The notes beneath the pieces were generated by a model, which was not told the origin of the DNA, made no database searches, and saw only the letters and a program-made list of their open reading frames with translations. Positions 16,353 through 25,227 of a DNA stretch of 64,000 nucleotides are shown in pieces. Location: positions 930,001 through 994,000 of the forward strand of contig OZ245886.1 in the NCBI GenBank assembly GCA_965229525.1, read 5' to 3'. Position 1 is the stretch's first letter, and every line of letters starts with the position of its first letter. The DNA comes from HXMU1420-13 sp965229525. Its GTDB lineage: Bacteria; Bacteroidota; Rhodothermia; Balneolales; Balneolaceae. A program made the position numbers and the translations under genes.

Positions 16353-17609
16353 ATGAAGCGAATTGTGATACTTGGTGCGGGCACAGCCGGGACAATGATG
16401 CTAAATAAACTCACCAAAGCCCTCGACCCTAAAGAATGGGAACTTGTAATTGTAGATCAAGACGAAAACCATTACTACCAACCAGGTTTTCTTTTTATCC
16501 CATTCGGCATCTATGACGAAAAAGATGTGGTTAAACCAAAAAAAGATTTCTTACCTAAGAAAGCGCGTTCAATTTTTACAGGTATTGATCGGATAATTCC
16601 TGATGAAAACAAGGTTCTTCTCGAAAATGGGGAAGAGCTTGACTATAACTTCTTAATTGTAGCAACAGGTACAGAAATTTGCCCCGATGAAATAGAAGGA
16701 CTAAACGATGAATTGTGGCATAAAGAAATATTCGATTTTTACACCATTGAGGGCGCCGTTGCTTTAGCGAATTATTTGAAAAACTGGGATGGCGGAAAAC
16801 TGGTTGTTAACATAGCCGAGATGCCGATTAAATGCCCGGTTGCTCCACTCGAGTTTCTATTTCTTGCCGATGATTATTACAAGAAACGTAATATGCGGCA
16901 CAAAGTGGATATCACACTTGTAACTCCACTCGATGCAGCTTTCACAAAACCTATAGCTGCTCAGGAGCTAGGCAATTTTATGGAAGAAAAAGGCATCAAC
17001 ATTATTACTGATTTTAGTATCGGGAGTGTAGATAACGAAGCGAAGAAGATTATTTCATGGGATGAACAGGAAGTCGATTTTGACTTGCTTGTGAGCATAC
17101 CAACCAATATGGGTATCGAAGCGATTGAGCGTAGCGATATGGGTGATGAGCTAAATTTCATCCCAACCAATAAACACACTCTTCAATCTGAAAATTGGGA
17201 AAATATTTTCGTAATAGGTGACGCTACAAACCTGCCATCTTCTAAAGCCGGCTCTGTAGCCCATTTTGAGGCAGATATTTTACTTGAAAACTTACTATCG
17301 GCCATTGCTGGTAAACCATTGGAAGCTTCTTTTGATGGTCATGCAAACTGCTTCATCGAATCTGGCGATGGGAAAGGACTTTTAATTGATTTCAATTATG
17401 AGACTGAGCCACTTCCAGGAAAATTCCCGATCCCTGGAGTTGGTCCATTTTCACTGTTAAAAGAGTCCAGGATGAATCACCTGGGTAAAATGGGCTTTCG
17501 TTGGTTTTACTGGAACCTCCTTATTAAAGGCAAAGAATTACCAATGGAGTCACAAATGTCTATGGCTGGGAAATATGTACCAACAATGGATGAACTTGAA
17601 CCAGCCTAA
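16353..17609 (+). CDS. Sulfide:quinone oxidoreductase-like flavoprotein
   Basis: A 418-residue FAD protein expected to oxidise sulfide and pass electrons to the quinone pool at the membrane. It shows the FAD-binding VILGAGTAGTMM (5-16), ATGTEIC (104-110) and FVIGDATNLPSSKAG (286-300). Three cysteines, Cys110, Cys161 (IKCPVAPLEF) and Cys333 (HANCFIES), match the three redox cysteines of SQR enzymes. The C terminus has paired bulky aromatic segments (FRWFYWNLL) suited to membrane contact. The ATG at 16353 has a good ribosome site (GAGG at 16341). Neighbours 35 and 14 bases downstream are sulfur-carrier proteins, which supports the sulfide role. Confidence 0.85.
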   Translation: MKRIVILGAGTAGTMMLNKLTKALDPKEWELVIVDQDENHYYQPGFLFIPFGIYDEKDVVKPKKDFLPKKARSIFTGIDRIIPDENKVLLENGEELDYNFLIVATGTEICPDEIEGLNDELWHKEIFDFYTIEGAVALANYLKNWDGGKLVVNIAEMPIKCPVAPLEFLFLADDYYKKRNMRHKVDITLVTPLDAAFTKPIAAQELGNFMEEKGINIITDFSIGSVDNEAKKIISWDEQEVDFDLLVSIPTNMGIEAIERSDMGDELNFIPTNKHTLQSENWENIFVIGDATNLPSSKAGSVAHFEADILLENLLSAIAGKPLEASFDGHANCFIESGDGKGLLIDFNYETEPLPGKFPIPGVGPFSLLKESRMNHLGKMGFRWFYWNLLIKGKELPMESQMSMAGKYVPTMDELEPA

Positions 17610-17644
17610 CAAGAAATTTTAATTAAACAATTAACGAGGTAATT

Positions 17645-17962
17645 ATGGAAACCTTAACAGTAGATTTAAGCACATTTGAATTCGATAAAGACGGCCACTT
17701 AGCAAACCGCGCCGACTGGTCTGTAGAACTGGCCCAACAACTTGCCTACGATTGTGAAGTAGGAGATTTAAACGAACGCCACTGGATTGTAATCAACTTT
17801 ATTCGCGATGAGTTCGATAAAAAAGGAGATGCTCCAACCATTCGCAAACTAACTAAACAGAGTGGAGTATCTACGAAAGAATTGTACCAATTATTCCCAA
17901 AAGGACCTGCAAAAAAAGCTGCGAAGATTGCCGGTCTACCTAAACCAAAAGGTTGTATTTAA
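17645..17962 (+). CDS. TusE/DsrC-family sulfur carrier protein
   Basis: A 105-residue soluble protein of the DsrC/TusE family, which carries persulfide on a C-terminal cysteine. The family core is plain (LANRADWSVELAQQLA, RHWIVINFIRDEF, LYQLFPKGPAKKAAKIAG). The C-terminal arm ends GLPKPKGCI with Cys104 penultimate. DsrC proteins that work with sulfite reductase also have a cysteine 10-11 residues earlier; here that place is alanine, so it is a single-cysteine, TusE-like form. It has a strong upstream GAGG and sits between the SQR-like and DsrE-like genes, so it probably accepts sulfane sulfur from one of them. Confidence 0.9.
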   Translation: METLTVDLSTFEFDKDGHLANRADWSVELAQQLAYDCEVGDLNERHWIVINFIRDEFDKKGDAPTIRKLTKQSGVSTKELYQLFPKGPAKKAAKIAGLPKPKGCI

Positions 17963-17975
17963 TAAGGAGATTATC

Positions 17976-18488
17976 ATGAGCACAAATGTTGACACCTTCG
18001 GAACTGATATAGTAGAAACTCCACCTAAGCCTATTGAAAAAGTATCAATCATCATTTCAAAGGGATCTCTTGATGGAGTATATCCGGGCTTAATTATGGC
18101 AAATGGAGCTCGAATGGAAGGAATTGAAGCGACTCTGTTTTTCACTTTCTTTGGATTGGATGCAGTAATTGACAAGCGCATGGATCATTTAAAAGTAGCC
18201 ACAGTTGGCAACCCTGCGATGCACATTCCAACCATGATTGGTGGCCTCCCGGGAATGTCTTCTTTTGCTACGAACAAAATGAAAGATGAAATGGAAAAGC
18301 TTGATATCCCACCCGTTCGTGAATTTATGGAAATGATTCATGATACAGGCGCAGAGATTTATGTCTGTAAAGCAACTGTAGACATGTTCCATTTAACAAA
18401 AGACGACTTCTGCGAATATGTAGATGATATCATTACTGTAGGAGATTTCTATGAAAAATCAGCCGGGGCTGAAGTGATCTTTACCTAG
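17976..18488 (+). CDS. DsrE-family sulfurtransferase-like protein (DrsE_2 type)
   Basis: A 170-residue protein of the DsrE/DsrF-like superfamily. KVSIIISKGSLDGVYPGLIM (22-41) and EATLFFTFFGLDAV (51-64) are the first strand-helix units, and VCKATVDMF (130-138) places Cys131 where the DrsE_2 family has its active cysteine; Cys146 is extra. Such proteins pass sulfur between persulfide carriers. The ATG at 17976 follows a strong AAGGAGA, so I rejected a frame extending 38 codons upstream into the TusE-like gene. It is the last gene before the terminator at 18513, so the operon is SQR-TusE-DsrE. Confidence 0.85.
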   Translation: MSTNVDTFGTDIVETPPKPIEKVSIIISKGSLDGVYPGLIMANGARMEGIEATLFFTFFGLDAVIDKRMDHLKVATVGNPAMHIPTMIGGLPGMSSFATNKMKDEMEKLDIPPVREFMEMIHDTGAEIYVCKATVDMFHLTKDDFCEYVDDIITVGDFYEKSAGAEVIFT

Positions 18489-18512
18489 GCTGTATAAATA
18501 CTCAGTAAGCGT

Positions 18513-18549
18513 AAAAAAAGCCCTTGGTTAAGATCAGTGGGCTTTTTTT
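18513..18549 (+). terminator. Rho-independent terminator of the sulfide operon
   Basis: AAAAAAAGCCC (18513-18523) pairs with GGGCTTTTTTT (18539-18549), giving an 11-bp stem with a 15-base loop and a built-in T tract, 25 bases after the DsrE-like stop. Confidence 0.9.
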
Positions 18550-18597
18550 GTTCTGCAAATATTTTTGAACCATACTAATAATCTGATTAAAAAGGAC

Positions 18598-19908
18598 ATG
18601 AAAACTTTATCTTTTATTTTAGTTTGTTTTGTAACCAGCATGACATTAGCCGCACAAGTTGGGCATGTTATGCAAGGTGTTGGCGCTTCTAATATGTCTA
18701 TGGGTGGTGCTGCAACTGCAAACCCAATTGACATCTCAGGAGCCTTGCAATGGAACCCAGCTTCCATTTCTGCTTTTGATAATACTCAAGCAAAGTTTGA
18801 CTTAGGTTTCTTCTTCTCTTCTCCTGAATTATCATCAACCGTACCAATTTTTGATAATACCGGAGCTCCAACCGGTAACTTTATGACGGGTACCACAGAA
18901 GATGATCGAGGTGTATCACCTATGCCATCATTAGGTGTCGTTTTTGGTGATCCTGATTCAAAACATACCTTTGGATTATCGGCCTTCGGCATAAGTGGAT
19001 TTGGTGTCACCTTCCCTGAAAGCAATACCAACCCAATTACTATGCCACAGGCAATGGGTGGATTTGGTGAAATCAAATCAAACTACGCACTATTGCAAAT
19101 TGGTGTGAGCTATGCGTATCAAATCACCGAACAACTATCTGTTGGTGTAGAACCAACGATAGATTTTGCAACGCTTGAATTATCACCAAACCCAACTTCT
19201 GATCCTAGCCTGGCTGGTTATCCTTCAACTGATGTAACTAATGCTACCGGATTCGGTGCACAATTTGGTCTGTATTTCGATTCAGGTAATGGACTTCAAT
19301 TAGGAGCATCATATAAAACATCTCAGGAATTCAACGAGTTCGAATTCGATAACACATTCTTAGATAATGGTACTGGAACCAACTCGTTCACAATGGATTA
19401 TCCAGCTATTCTATCATTTGGTGTTGGTTATTCAACCGATCTTTTTGATGTAGCCAGTGATTATCGATATATCGATTATGAAAATACTGATGGCTTCTCA
19501 GCAGCAGGCTGGAATCCAACCGCTTCTGTACAGGGATTTGGTTGGAGTAGCATTTCAGTAATTTCTGCCGGAATTCAGTATAAAGGCTTCGATTATGCTC
19601 CAATCCGTGTTGGATATACTTTCAGTGAAAATCCTATTTCCAGTGATGTAGCCTTCTTTAATACTCCTGCTACAGCGATAATTAAGCATGCATTTCAAAT
19701 TGGAACTACCTTTGAAATCAATGAAAGCATTGCGCTCGACGCACTATACCACTATGGTACAAGCGCAGGTGAAACCAGTGGGCAAATGTATAATCCAATG
19801 TTCATTGGAATGAACCCACCACATGGTGCAATTCCTGGAAGTGATGTTTCATATAGCATGACCACTAGCCTATTCTGCCTTGGTGTAACTTATACTTTTG
19901 GCAACTAA
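18598..19908 (+). CDS. FadL/OmpP1-family outer-membrane transport protein
   Basis: A 436-residue beta-barrel protein from ATG 18598, with a signal peptide (MKTLSFILVCFVTS, cleavage near AAQ). It then has the FadL-like N-terminal plug motif GASNMSMGGAATANP followed by GALQWNPASI. The remainder alternates short amphipathic strands and Gly/Asn-rich turns, as expected of a 14-strand barrel for hydrophobic substrates. It follows the sulfide operon terminator by 50 bases and has its own -7-like TATTTTTG at 18560-18567, so it is probably transcribed separately. A role in passage of hydrophobic sulfur species is possible but unsupported beyond position. Confidence 0.85.
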   Translation: MKTLSFILVCFVTSMTLAAQVGHVMQGVGASNMSMGGAATANPIDISGALQWNPASISAFDNTQAKFDLGFFFSSPELSSTVPIFDNTGAPTGNFMTGTTEDDRGVSPMPSLGVVFGDPDSKHTFGLSAFGISGFGVTFPESNTNPITMPQAMGGFGEIKSNYALLQIGVSYAYQITEQLSVGVEPTIDFATLELSPNPTSDPSLAGYPSTDVTNATGFGAQFGLYFDSGNGLQLGASYKTSQEFNEFEFDNTFLDNGTGTNSFTMDYPAILSFGVGYSTDLFDVASDYRYIDYENTDGFSAAGWNPTASVQGFGWSSISVISAGIQYKGFDYAPIRVGYTFSENPISSDVAFFNTPATAIIKHAFQIGTTFEINESIALDALYHYGTSAGETSGQMYNPMFIGMNPPHGAIPGSDVSYSMTTSLFCLGVTYTFGN

Positions 19909-19919
19909 ATCTTACTAGG

Positions 19920-19967
19920 GAATTAGGAATATAAAATTAGGAATACGTCTCATTTTATTCCTAATTC
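19920..19967. terminator. AT-rich inverted repeat between convergent genes
   Basis: GAATTAGGAAT (19920-19930) is exactly complementary to ATTCCTAATTC (19957-19967). More copies of ATTCCTAATT follow to 19988. It lies between the ends of the convergent FadL and lamin-tail genes and may form the 3' end of both transcripts. The same word recurs in other gaps of the window. Confidence 0.45.
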
Positions 19968-19990
19968 GCCTATTCCTAATTCCTAATTGA

Positions 19991-22900
19991 TTAGAATTTC
20001 CTAGCAAGTACTACTGTCTCTTTAAAAGTTCGATCTTTCTCACTGGCACTATCATAGGCTTCGAAGTATACGATATAGATTCCAACTCGATTTCTTGTTC
20101 GATCATCCGTAAGTCCATCCCAAATTAGGGAACCTTCGAACCCGGCCTGATAATTATTCACTAATTCTCTCACTTCACGACCGTATCGATCGAAAATTCG
20201 TACCCGAAGTAGATAATCCGGTGCATCTAAATTGTAATTGATGAACAAATTATCCTCAAAACCATCGTCATCGGGTGAAAATGGATTTGGCGTAAATGAG
20301 ATTCCATTTGCATCAGGAGTTGCACCAGCTTCCTGGAAGATGCTGTTTTGCATTAAAGGAGTTCCACCTGTTGGATGTGTTGACGAAGACCAGTTTGTTG
20401 CATCATTACCAAATCTATTCGGATCGATACGCTCAAGAGCAACACCACGAGTATCGAAAAGATTTGGGTTCTGCCAGCTCTCATCATAAAAGACAGAATC
20501 TATTGTTGCTCCGGTACTATCTGCCAGATAAATGGCATCACCAGATGATGCTAAACTTAAACTTGAACGATCAATATGGATAACTTCCGATTCCAAAACG
20601 CTTTCCAGTTCGAAGTATCTGGCAAGCTTACTCTGATTGAAACTCTGAGCTTCATCCTCGGAATATATCAACATAAATGAATCTGGTGCCAACCATTTAA
20701 ACTCTGTTGAAACCGGTAAAATGGTTCTAATTTCATCATCTTCATCGGGTGCATCATGCAAAAAAATTCCTTCCAAAGAAATTGCATGCCCAGTGGGATT
20801 GTAGAGTTCTATATACTCTGTTTGGTCGGGTAAATTATCCTCATTATCAGCTAAAGGATTGTACAAAATCTCGTTGATGATGATATCACCCGGTTTAAGA
20901 GGTTCTGCAATTAAACTTGAAACAGAAGTAGCGACATTGCCTTTAAAATCACTCAAATTTTGAATAGATAATTGGGCAGGATTAGAATAATTACTGTTTT
21001 TTGATGTGGGTGATCCTAATGCTATTGTAATTTCTGATCCTGTTAACCTTGGTATTTCTGACAGATTGATATCAGAATTCTGAACCAGAATTTCAGTTTC
21101 ATTTGTTATTCGTACGACCTCCGTAAAAGCAATGAACAGGCTTGAATCGTTAATCGAAGAAAAGAGTATGTTTGGAGGAGTTACATCTTCCTCAAAAACT
21201 GAACTTATTTCGCCGGCTGAATTTCCGGGTTCCGAAGTTGAAGCGGCCCAATTCGACGCATCAAATGACGCAGCTAATGGATCTTTTCGTTCAATTGAAA
21301 TACCCGGCTCATTGTATCCCCAGTCGGATTCGTAGAATAGACTATCAATCGTGAAACCTTCTGAATTTTTGATAATTATCTCATCTCCATTATCATTTAA
21401 ATTGGGAAAATTACTTAAATAAAGACCTGTTGACACAGATTCTGCAAAGTCTTCCCGATCAGTTAGAATTAGATATTCCCCAGCACTTATAATGGTATTG
21501 TTTGGGAGTTCAACATTCGACCCTGCATCTGATAGAATCCATCCACTTACGTCGTAGTTGAAGGTAGTTGGATTAAATAACTCTACAAATTCGGGTGATA
21601 AGGCATCCTTCCTTCGATAAAGAATTTCGTTAATTACCACATTCTGGCGAGTGGCTTGCGAAATCTCAACAAAAGTGAGGCGAATTACTTGTTCGTTTTG
21701 AACATTTCCAAAAAGGTCTTCCAGATTTCTTAAAACCATTGCAATTGTGTCACCATCTTGAAAATCAACATTGAAAGTAATCTCGATAGTATCTCCAATT
21801 GCTAAGACAGAACTCGCAGTAAAACTATTATTGACATAGTAATTCTCGGGGTTAACGGCTTCCTCGCCAAATAGTCGTTCATCAAAAATGAGCTGGATTT
21901 CTCTGCTTGAGATAAATCGGGATTCTATTACGAATGGTGGTTTAGTGTCTTTGGGAATCTGATTGGCGATTCCCGGTGTTCCACCTTCAAATGCCGGGCT
22001 ATCCCCCCAATTTTCTTGATAAATGGACGGGAAATCAATAGATCGCCTTTCAAGTGATACTTCATCTCCTCCCCAACTTGATGAATAAGTCAATGAGTCC
22101 ATTAAAACACCTTCAGCATCCCTAAGAACCAAGGCATCACTAGAATTATTCAAAGCCGGGAATCCAGAAATATCAAGAAGCTTTCTGCTACTAAATGTTT
22201 CAATCAATGTAGAATCAGGAGCAAGAATGGCATATTCACCTGCCTTCAAGAAGAATTGAGTATTTGAAATAGCCTTCCTATTTCCAGAATTGTCATTGAA
22301 TGTCCACCCATTCAAATCGAAGTTTTTTTCCGTTGGATTATATATCTCCACAAACTCTGAAAATCTTTCAGGGGCGTCGTAAGCAAACTCAGTGATTTTC
22401 ACCTCTCCCGGTTGAGCCGTTGATGTAATTACATATTCAAAGTTGATGAGTATGCGATCATTTCTATTTCCAAAGAAATCTGTTTGATTGAATATCTCTA
22501 GCACATTGAACTCAAAAAAAGGGTCTTCAAATGAGAGTTGAATGGTATCCGGTGAAAAAAAATCAACAGATTCGGGACGAAATAAAATTGGTGAAGCAGA
22601 TAATGGATTTGTTAATCCAAAATTTTCGGGATTTGTAGCGGAAGAATCCTGAAGTTGTTCGCTAAAGATAAGCGCTATTGATCGATCAGATACTAATTTG
22701 AAGTCTACTAAAATAGGAGCATCTTCATCATTACTTAACACATTAAGTTGAGCTGGAGAAGCAAGATTTTCTGTCGGATGATCCCCCCAATTTTCTCGAA
22801 GTGTAGATGGGAACTCAGGTGAACGTCTTTCTAATGAGCGATCCCTACCACCCCAGGATGAGAAATAGGTCAATGAATCGATGACTACCCCATTAGGATC

Positions 22901-24973
22901 TTTTAGAACTATTGCATCACTCGAATTATTTAGTGTTGGAAAGCGAGGGTTAATAATTCTGCGCTCAGCCAATTCATTAATAGTACTATCCGGTACAAGA
23001 ATAACATGTTGATTCCATGCCAGCCCGCGATCAAACGAAACCCCTGAATTTGCAATAAAAAAATCTTCGCCTGTGATTATGATATCCTCTCCTGAATTAT
23101 CAGAAATAGTCCAGCCTTTTAAATTGAACACTTTATACTCATGCAGATTAATCTCTACGAACTCCGAAAATCCTTGAGGAGGATCGTACATGATTTCATT
23201 GATCACCAAATCACCGGGTTCTGGTTCATTCGTCGCTATCAAATCATAAAATTGCTCGATGACTTCAGCGACATTACCAAATACATCCTCTTGATTCTCG
23301 ATAAAAAGAATATTCGAGAAATTCCCAGAGTAAACTGGCTCCTTGAATTCAAGAACTACAGTATCTGGCTCAAAAAAAGTAGCATTCACAAAATCATTCT
23401 CACCGGTTATATTCTGTTGGTTTGTTAGTGCTACCGGAACAGCAATCGAATAATTATCTGGATTACCGGCTGGACCTGGCTTTATCTGCTCATTGAAGAT
23501 CAGTTGAAAAGTTGAGTCGTTTAGGATTTCGAAGTCTGTTAATTCAGGTGGAAAAACATCTTGCTCTATTTCATTTTTACTACCGGGTGTACCTCCCAGA
23601 ACATTTGGGGAGTCTCCCCAGTTGACTTTGAAGGTTGATGAAACGTCTAAATTTTTTCTTTCCAGAGCTACATCCACCCCGCCCCAATCCGATTCATATT
23701 CTAAAGAATCCACAAGGTTACCATCCTCATCAAAAATTCTAATTTGATCCTTCGTGTTATTTAGGGCAGGAAGTGAAACATCGAGAGCAAGGAAATTGCC
23801 AAAAACAGTTTTTAAATCTTCCAAGTTGCTTGTGATAACTAAAAAAGTATCAGGAGGTAGAATAAAAATAGAATCAGATATTGATGCTAGACTTGAATTA
23901 TCGCCGATTTGCCAATCCTTAAGATTAATTGCTTCTTCTGTTCGGTTAATAAGCTCAATGTATTCCGGTAACCCTGACCCTGGTGGAGGATCTTTTAAAA
24001 ATTCGGTGATTAGTACATCTCCAACTTCAAACTCACCAAAATTGAAGAAAGTTAATGTTGTGTCTTTAATTGTTGCATCATTATTGGCAGATTGGATGTC
24101 TGAGATTTGTAAGGTGTTTCTTCCCTTTAAAAATGGAGAAGGAAATCCAAGTAGAAGTGAGCTCTGACTTGTAGTAGATAAAGATGTTGGTGTTGTATTC
24201 CCATTGAGCGTGAAATATTCAGTCTCAATTATTCCAAGATTCAAGTCTCGTGAAAACTGTATACTCAATTGCGAATCGTCTAATTGCTCAATGCCCGTAA
24301 CTAATACGGGTTCAGCAATTACCACAGGCTCATCAATTTTAAAATCAAAAAAATAATCAACGGTTCGGCTAGAAGTGTATGTGACTTTTACGCCTAAGTA
24401 GGATGAACTCGAATAAGTATCATCGAATCCTGTACCCCCACTATTTACTAACTCCCCATTATATCCGTCACCAACTTCTAAACTCCAATTGCCTATTGCA
24501 TCTCTAGTAACTTTAATTCGATAATCACCGTTGCTGCCAAACACTGTGGTATCGGATAGAACGATAGTTCCTTCGCTACCCAAGTCATATCTAATTAATC
24601 TGATAAAATCATCCCCAGTTTCACCAACTCGAATGCCGTATCCGTTAAAAGTTCCCGATAAATCGGGGGTATCACTCACAAGTATAACTTCAGCTTTATT
24701 TGATCCAGAAGGTGCACTCCCATCAATTCGGATAAAGAATTCCCAATATCCTACAATCCCATTTGATGGAGTTGATAAATAACTACTTGCTGCCTCATTA
24801 TCGTTTAATCGAAGCAACGGATTTCCCTCCAGATTAAAAATCACAAAATTGGAATCAGCACCAGACCAGGTTGGATTGGTAGTAAAATCCCCATCGGAGA
24901 AATCGTCTTCAAAAACCTGTGCATGTACCCTTCCCCCGAGTAATAGAATCAAAATGATAGCCAGACGCACCAT
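19991..24973 (-). CDS. Giant exported protein with five lamin-tail-like modules and a C-terminal sorting domain
   Basis: A 1660-residue secreted protein. After the signal peptide (MVRLAIILILLLGGRVHA) comes a lectin-like N-terminal domain (about 20-210). Next are five lamin-tail (LTD) modules starting near residues 316, 583, 850, 1107 and 1354, each opening with a form of ITEF or INEI followed by EFVE[IL]YNP and GW...DNSG. Between them are Ig-like Big_5-type modules (LIFNEQIKPG), giving a period of about 250-270 residues. The last 95 residues (FSPDDDGFEDNL, RIFDRYGREV, WDGLTDD) resemble a gliding-motility type sorting domain, implying type IX export. No catalytic residues are visible; an adhesive or cell-surface structural role is the likeliest reading. 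Confidence 0.85.
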   Translation of the reverse strand: MVRLAIILILLLGGRVHAQVFEDDFSDGDFTTNPTWSGADSNFVIFNLEGNPLLRLNDNEAASSYLSTPSNGIVGYWEFFIRIDGSAPSGSNKAEVILVSDTPDLSGTFNGYGIRVGETGDDFIRLIRYDLGSEGTIVLSDTTVFGSNGDYRIKVTRDAIGNWSLEVGDGYNGELVNSGGTGFDDTYSSSSYLGVKVTYTSSRTVDYFFDFKIDEPVVIAEPVLVTGIEQLDDSQLSIQFSRDLNLGIIETEYFTLNGNTTPTSLSTTSQSSLLLGFPSPFLKGRNTLQISDIQSANNDATIKDTTLTFFNFGEFEVGDVLITEFLKDPPPGSGLPEYIELINRTEEAINLKDWQIGDNSSLASISDSIFILPPDTFLVITSNLEDLKTVFGNFLALDVSLPALNNTKDQIRIFDEDGNLVDSLEYESDWGGVDVALERKNLDVSSTFKVNWGDSPNVLGGTPGSKNEIEQDVFPPELTDFEILNDSTFQLIFNEQIKPGPAGNPDNYSIAVPVALTNQQNITGENDFVNATFFEPDTVVLEFKEPVYSGNFSNILFIENQEDVFGNVAEVIEQFYDLIATNEPEPGDLVINEIMYDPPQGFSEFVEINLHEYKVFNLKGWTISDNSGEDIIITGEDFFIANSGVSFDRGLAWNQHVILVPDSTINELAERRIINPRFPTLNNSSDAIVLKDPNGVVIDSLTYFSSWGGRDRSLERRSPEFPSTLRENWGDHPTENLASPAQLNVLSNDEDAPILVDFKLVSDRSIALIFSEQLQDSSATNPENFGLTNPLSASPILFRPESVDFFSPDTIQLSFEDPFFEFNVLEIFNQTDFFGNRNDRILINFEYVITSTAQPGEVKITEFAYDAPERFSEFVEIYNPTEKNFDLNGWTFNDNSGNRKAISNTQFFLKAGEYAILAPDSTLIETFSSRKLLDISGFPALNNSSDALVLRDAEGVLMDSLTYSSSWGGDEVSLERRSIDFPSIYQENWGDSPAFEGGTPGIANQIPKDTKPPFVIESRFISSREIQLIFDERLFGEEAVNPENYYVNNSFTASSVLAIGDTIEITFNVDFQDGDTIAMVLRNLEDLFGNVQNEQVIRLTFVEISQATRQNVVINEILYRRKDALSPEFVELFNPTTFNYDVSGWILSDAGSNVELPNNTIISAGEYLILTDREDFAESVSTGLYLSNFPNLNDNGDEIIIKNSEGFTIDSLFYESDWGYNEPGISIERKDPLAASFDASNWAASTSEPGNSAGEISSVFEEDVTPPNILFSSINDSSLFIAFTEVVRITNETEILVQNSDINLSEIPRLTGSEITIALGSPTSKNSNYSNPAQLSIQNLSDFKGNVATSVSSLIAEPLKPGDIIINEILYNPLADNEDNLPDQTEYIELYNPTGHAISLEGIFLHDAPDEDDEIRTILPVSTEFKWLAPDSFMLIYSEDEAQSFNQSKLARYFELESVLESEVIHIDRSSLSLASSGDAIYLADSTGATIDSVFYDESWQNPNLFDTRGVALERIDPNRFGNDATNWSSSTHPTGGTPLMQNSIFQEAGATPDANGISFTPNPFSPDDDGFEDNLFINYNLDAPDYLLRVRIFDRYGREVRELVNNYQAGFEGSLIWDGLTDDRTRNRVGIYIVYFEAYDSASEKDRTFKETVVLARKF

Positions 24974-25035
24974 AACTTAGAATAGCTGCAATCTTACTTC
25001 TTAGCAAGATGTCTTTAATCGGTTAACGAAATATT

Positions 25036-25070
25036 AAAAAAAGGGTAAAAGGATTTTCCACCTTTCACCC
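25036..25070 (-). terminator. Rho-independent terminator on the minus strand
   Basis: GGGTAAAAGG (25043-25052) and CCTTTCACCC (25061-25070) form a 10-bp stem (one G-U on the minus strand) with an 8-base loop. The plus-strand A run at 25036-25042 becomes a T tract on the minus strand. It lies 63 bases upstream of the giant exported gene, so it ends a short upstream RNA or attenuates that gene. Confidence 0.7.
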
Positions 25071-25159
25071 ATGGAAGGACATTGGGAGCTTCTCGTCTCC
25101 CAAGGCAATGATTGTCGTCTCTATGCTGTAAAGTGAGACCAATTCCGTGCGCACTCCTT
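25036..25159 (-). ncRNA. Candidate structured RNA: three-way junction followed by its own terminator
   Basis: In the 254-base gap between two divergent genes, three nested helices can form. The closing stem is AAGGA/TCCTT (25075-25079 with 25155-25159). One arm pairs ATTG and GTCTC (25111-25121) with GAGAC and CAAT (25135-25143). The other pairs CATTGGGAG (25080-25088) with CTCCCAA (25097-25103) and AATG (25107-25110). Read on the minus strand, the junction is followed at once by a GC-anchored terminator stem and T run. This suggests a small RNA of roughly 130-160 nt or a riboswitch-like leader of the 1660-residue gene. I could not match it to SRP RNA, 6S, TPP, purine or other classes I know. 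Confidence 0.45.
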
Positions 25160-25227
25160 ACAGATTTTTTGTACTTTTTTTCTGATTTATATGATCGTCG
25201 CTAACCCACTAAAAAACAGGACTTATA

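Noticed and set aside
25036..25159. The structured region as SRP RNA, 6S RNA, tmRNA or a purine/TPP riboswitch.
   Set aside because: The conserved cores of those families (for example the SRP GGAAGGxAGCA loop or the TPP CTGAGA) are not found in either strand.
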